In this document: piece after piece, positions 63,831 to 64,000 of the stretch
Layout of the letters: each line of letters starts with the position of its first letter
Position numbering within the stretch: the stretch's first letter is position 1
From: Oleiagrimonas soli
GTDB taxonomy: Bacteria > Pseudomonadota > Gammaproteobacteria > Xanthomonadales > Rhodanobacteraceae
Assembly (NCBI RefSeq): GCF_000761445.1
Contig: NZ_KN196470.1
Span: 3,008,698 to 3,072,697 of the forward strand
Reading direction: 5' to 3'
DNA: 64,000 nucleotides
Translations under genes and position numbers: made by a program
The notes under the pieces: model-generated
Seen by the model: only the letters and a program-made list of their open reading frames with translations
What the model was told of the DNA's origin: nothing
Database searches by the model: none

Positions 63831-63938
63831 TCAGCGGAATATCGAGTAGACGTGCCTGCTGAGCGGCAACTCTTCCAGCAGTATCGACAGGTTCCGAGCG
63901 CCGCTTTCCGGGCAGCCGTCTCCTGCTGGCCCGCTCAC
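63831..63938 (-). CDS. Possible 35-residue small protein before a terminator
   Basis: A short minus-strand frame from GTG at 63938 to TGA at 63833-63831 ends 2 bp before the terminator stem, the spacing of a genuine 3' end. The product ends LLEELPLSRHVYSIFR, an amphipathic helix followed by an aromatic tail. About 70 percent of its third positions are G or C. No clear ribosome binding site precedes the GTG, and the frame closes with two stops just upstream, so the start is uncertain. No family recognised. Confidence 0.35.
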   Translation of the reverse strand: MSGPAGDGCPESGARNLSILLEELPLSRHVYSIFR

Positions 63939-63974
63939 GGACGCGGTGTCGCGTCATCAGTCTCCGCAGGCAAC

Positions 63975-63999
63975 AAAAAAGCCCCCGACGGTAAGTCGG
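63975..63999 (-). terminator. Terminator cut by the right edge
   Basis: On the minus strand CCGAC and GTCGG pair around TTACC; GGGC and six T residues (63980-63975) follow. The remaining left arm lies beyond the window, and would pair with GGGC. It ends a minus-strand gene located to the right. Confidence 0.7.
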
Positions 64000-64000
64000 A

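Noticed and set aside
63322..63957. 211-residue minus-strand frame with GGAG before its ATG
   Set aside because: It reads through the T6 terminator and then runs inside glpD in another frame, so it is unlikely to be translated.

Overview
The window looks like chromosomal DNA of a high-GC gammaproteobacterium, most likely of the order Xanthomonadales (Lysobacterales). The reasons are very GC-rich coding sequence with strong G/C at third positions, a Grx4-type glutaredoxin carrying an IscA-like and a rhodanese domain, a dihydrolipoyl dehydrogenase with its own lipoyl domain, and a Ser/Thr-kinase plus ECF sigma pair of the EcfK/PknS kind. No rRNA, tRNA, CRISPR array, transposase or phage gene was seen. 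The species cannot be fixed from the sequence alone.

Layout. 0-3 kb: rpe, djlA and a small cytochrome c on the minus strand, then purC, ending in a REP-like inverted repeat. 3.2-9.6 kb: a HIT protein, two small membrane proteins, an SDR-type protein, an ABM-domain protein, a Y-family polymerase, a DUF6624 protein and dinB (Pol IV). 9.7-15.4 kb: an envelope block with a fatty-acid-hydroxylase-like membrane protein, an EF-hand protein, a Gly/Ser-rich secreted repeat protein, an OmpR/EnvZ-type two-component pair, and an ECF sigma gene with a membrane partner and a divergent small membrane gene. 15.5-18.3 kb: a beta-propeller protein and a MASE1-GGDEF diguanylate cyclase. 18.3-23.6 kb: aceF, an MscS-type channel and lpdA in one tight run, plus a second MscS gene. 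23.7-33 kb: a SPOUT methyltransferase, small exported or membrane proteins, a universal stress protein behind a 20-bp palindrome, a ferritin-like diiron protein, lipoproteins, a zinc alcohol dehydrogenase, an MFS transporter and an exported esterase. 33.3-38.5 kb: aceE and maeB. 38.7-44.6 kb: a Ser/Thr kinase with TPRs, its ECF sigma factor, and a trimeric autotransporter whose head contains three EF-hand-like loops. 44.6-52.5 kb: rsgA, an AlaA-like aminotransferase, an SGNH hydrolase, the three-domain glutaredoxin, a thioredoxin-like protein, a GNAT enzyme, a GlpQ-type phosphodiesterase and an MFS transporter. 52.5-53.8 kb: a lower-GC island encoding a small six-cysteine exported peptide and a membrane-anchored DsbA-like oxidoreductase. 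53.8-59.4 kb: the rod-shape cluster mreB-mreC-mreD-mrdA-rodA. 59.7-64 kb: a PfkB-family kinase, glpK, glpD, and a terminator-rich right edge with a possible 35-residue ORF.

How the genes work together. aceE, aceF and lpdA supply the pyruvate dehydrogenase complex, but aceE lies about 11 kb from aceF-lpdA. glpD, glpK and the GlpQ-like enzyme form a glycerol-3-phosphate route. The mre/mrd cluster builds the elongasome. Signalling is dense: a two-component pair, two ECF sigma factors (one with the usual acidic region 2 residues, one with a Thr-rich replacement next to a kinase), and one c-di-GMP synthase.

The best candidates for something undescribed are the six-cysteine peptide/DsbA cassette, which sits behind a promoter with a 19-bp spacer and a centred dyad, and the kinase-sigma pair next to the EF-hand-decorated adhesin.
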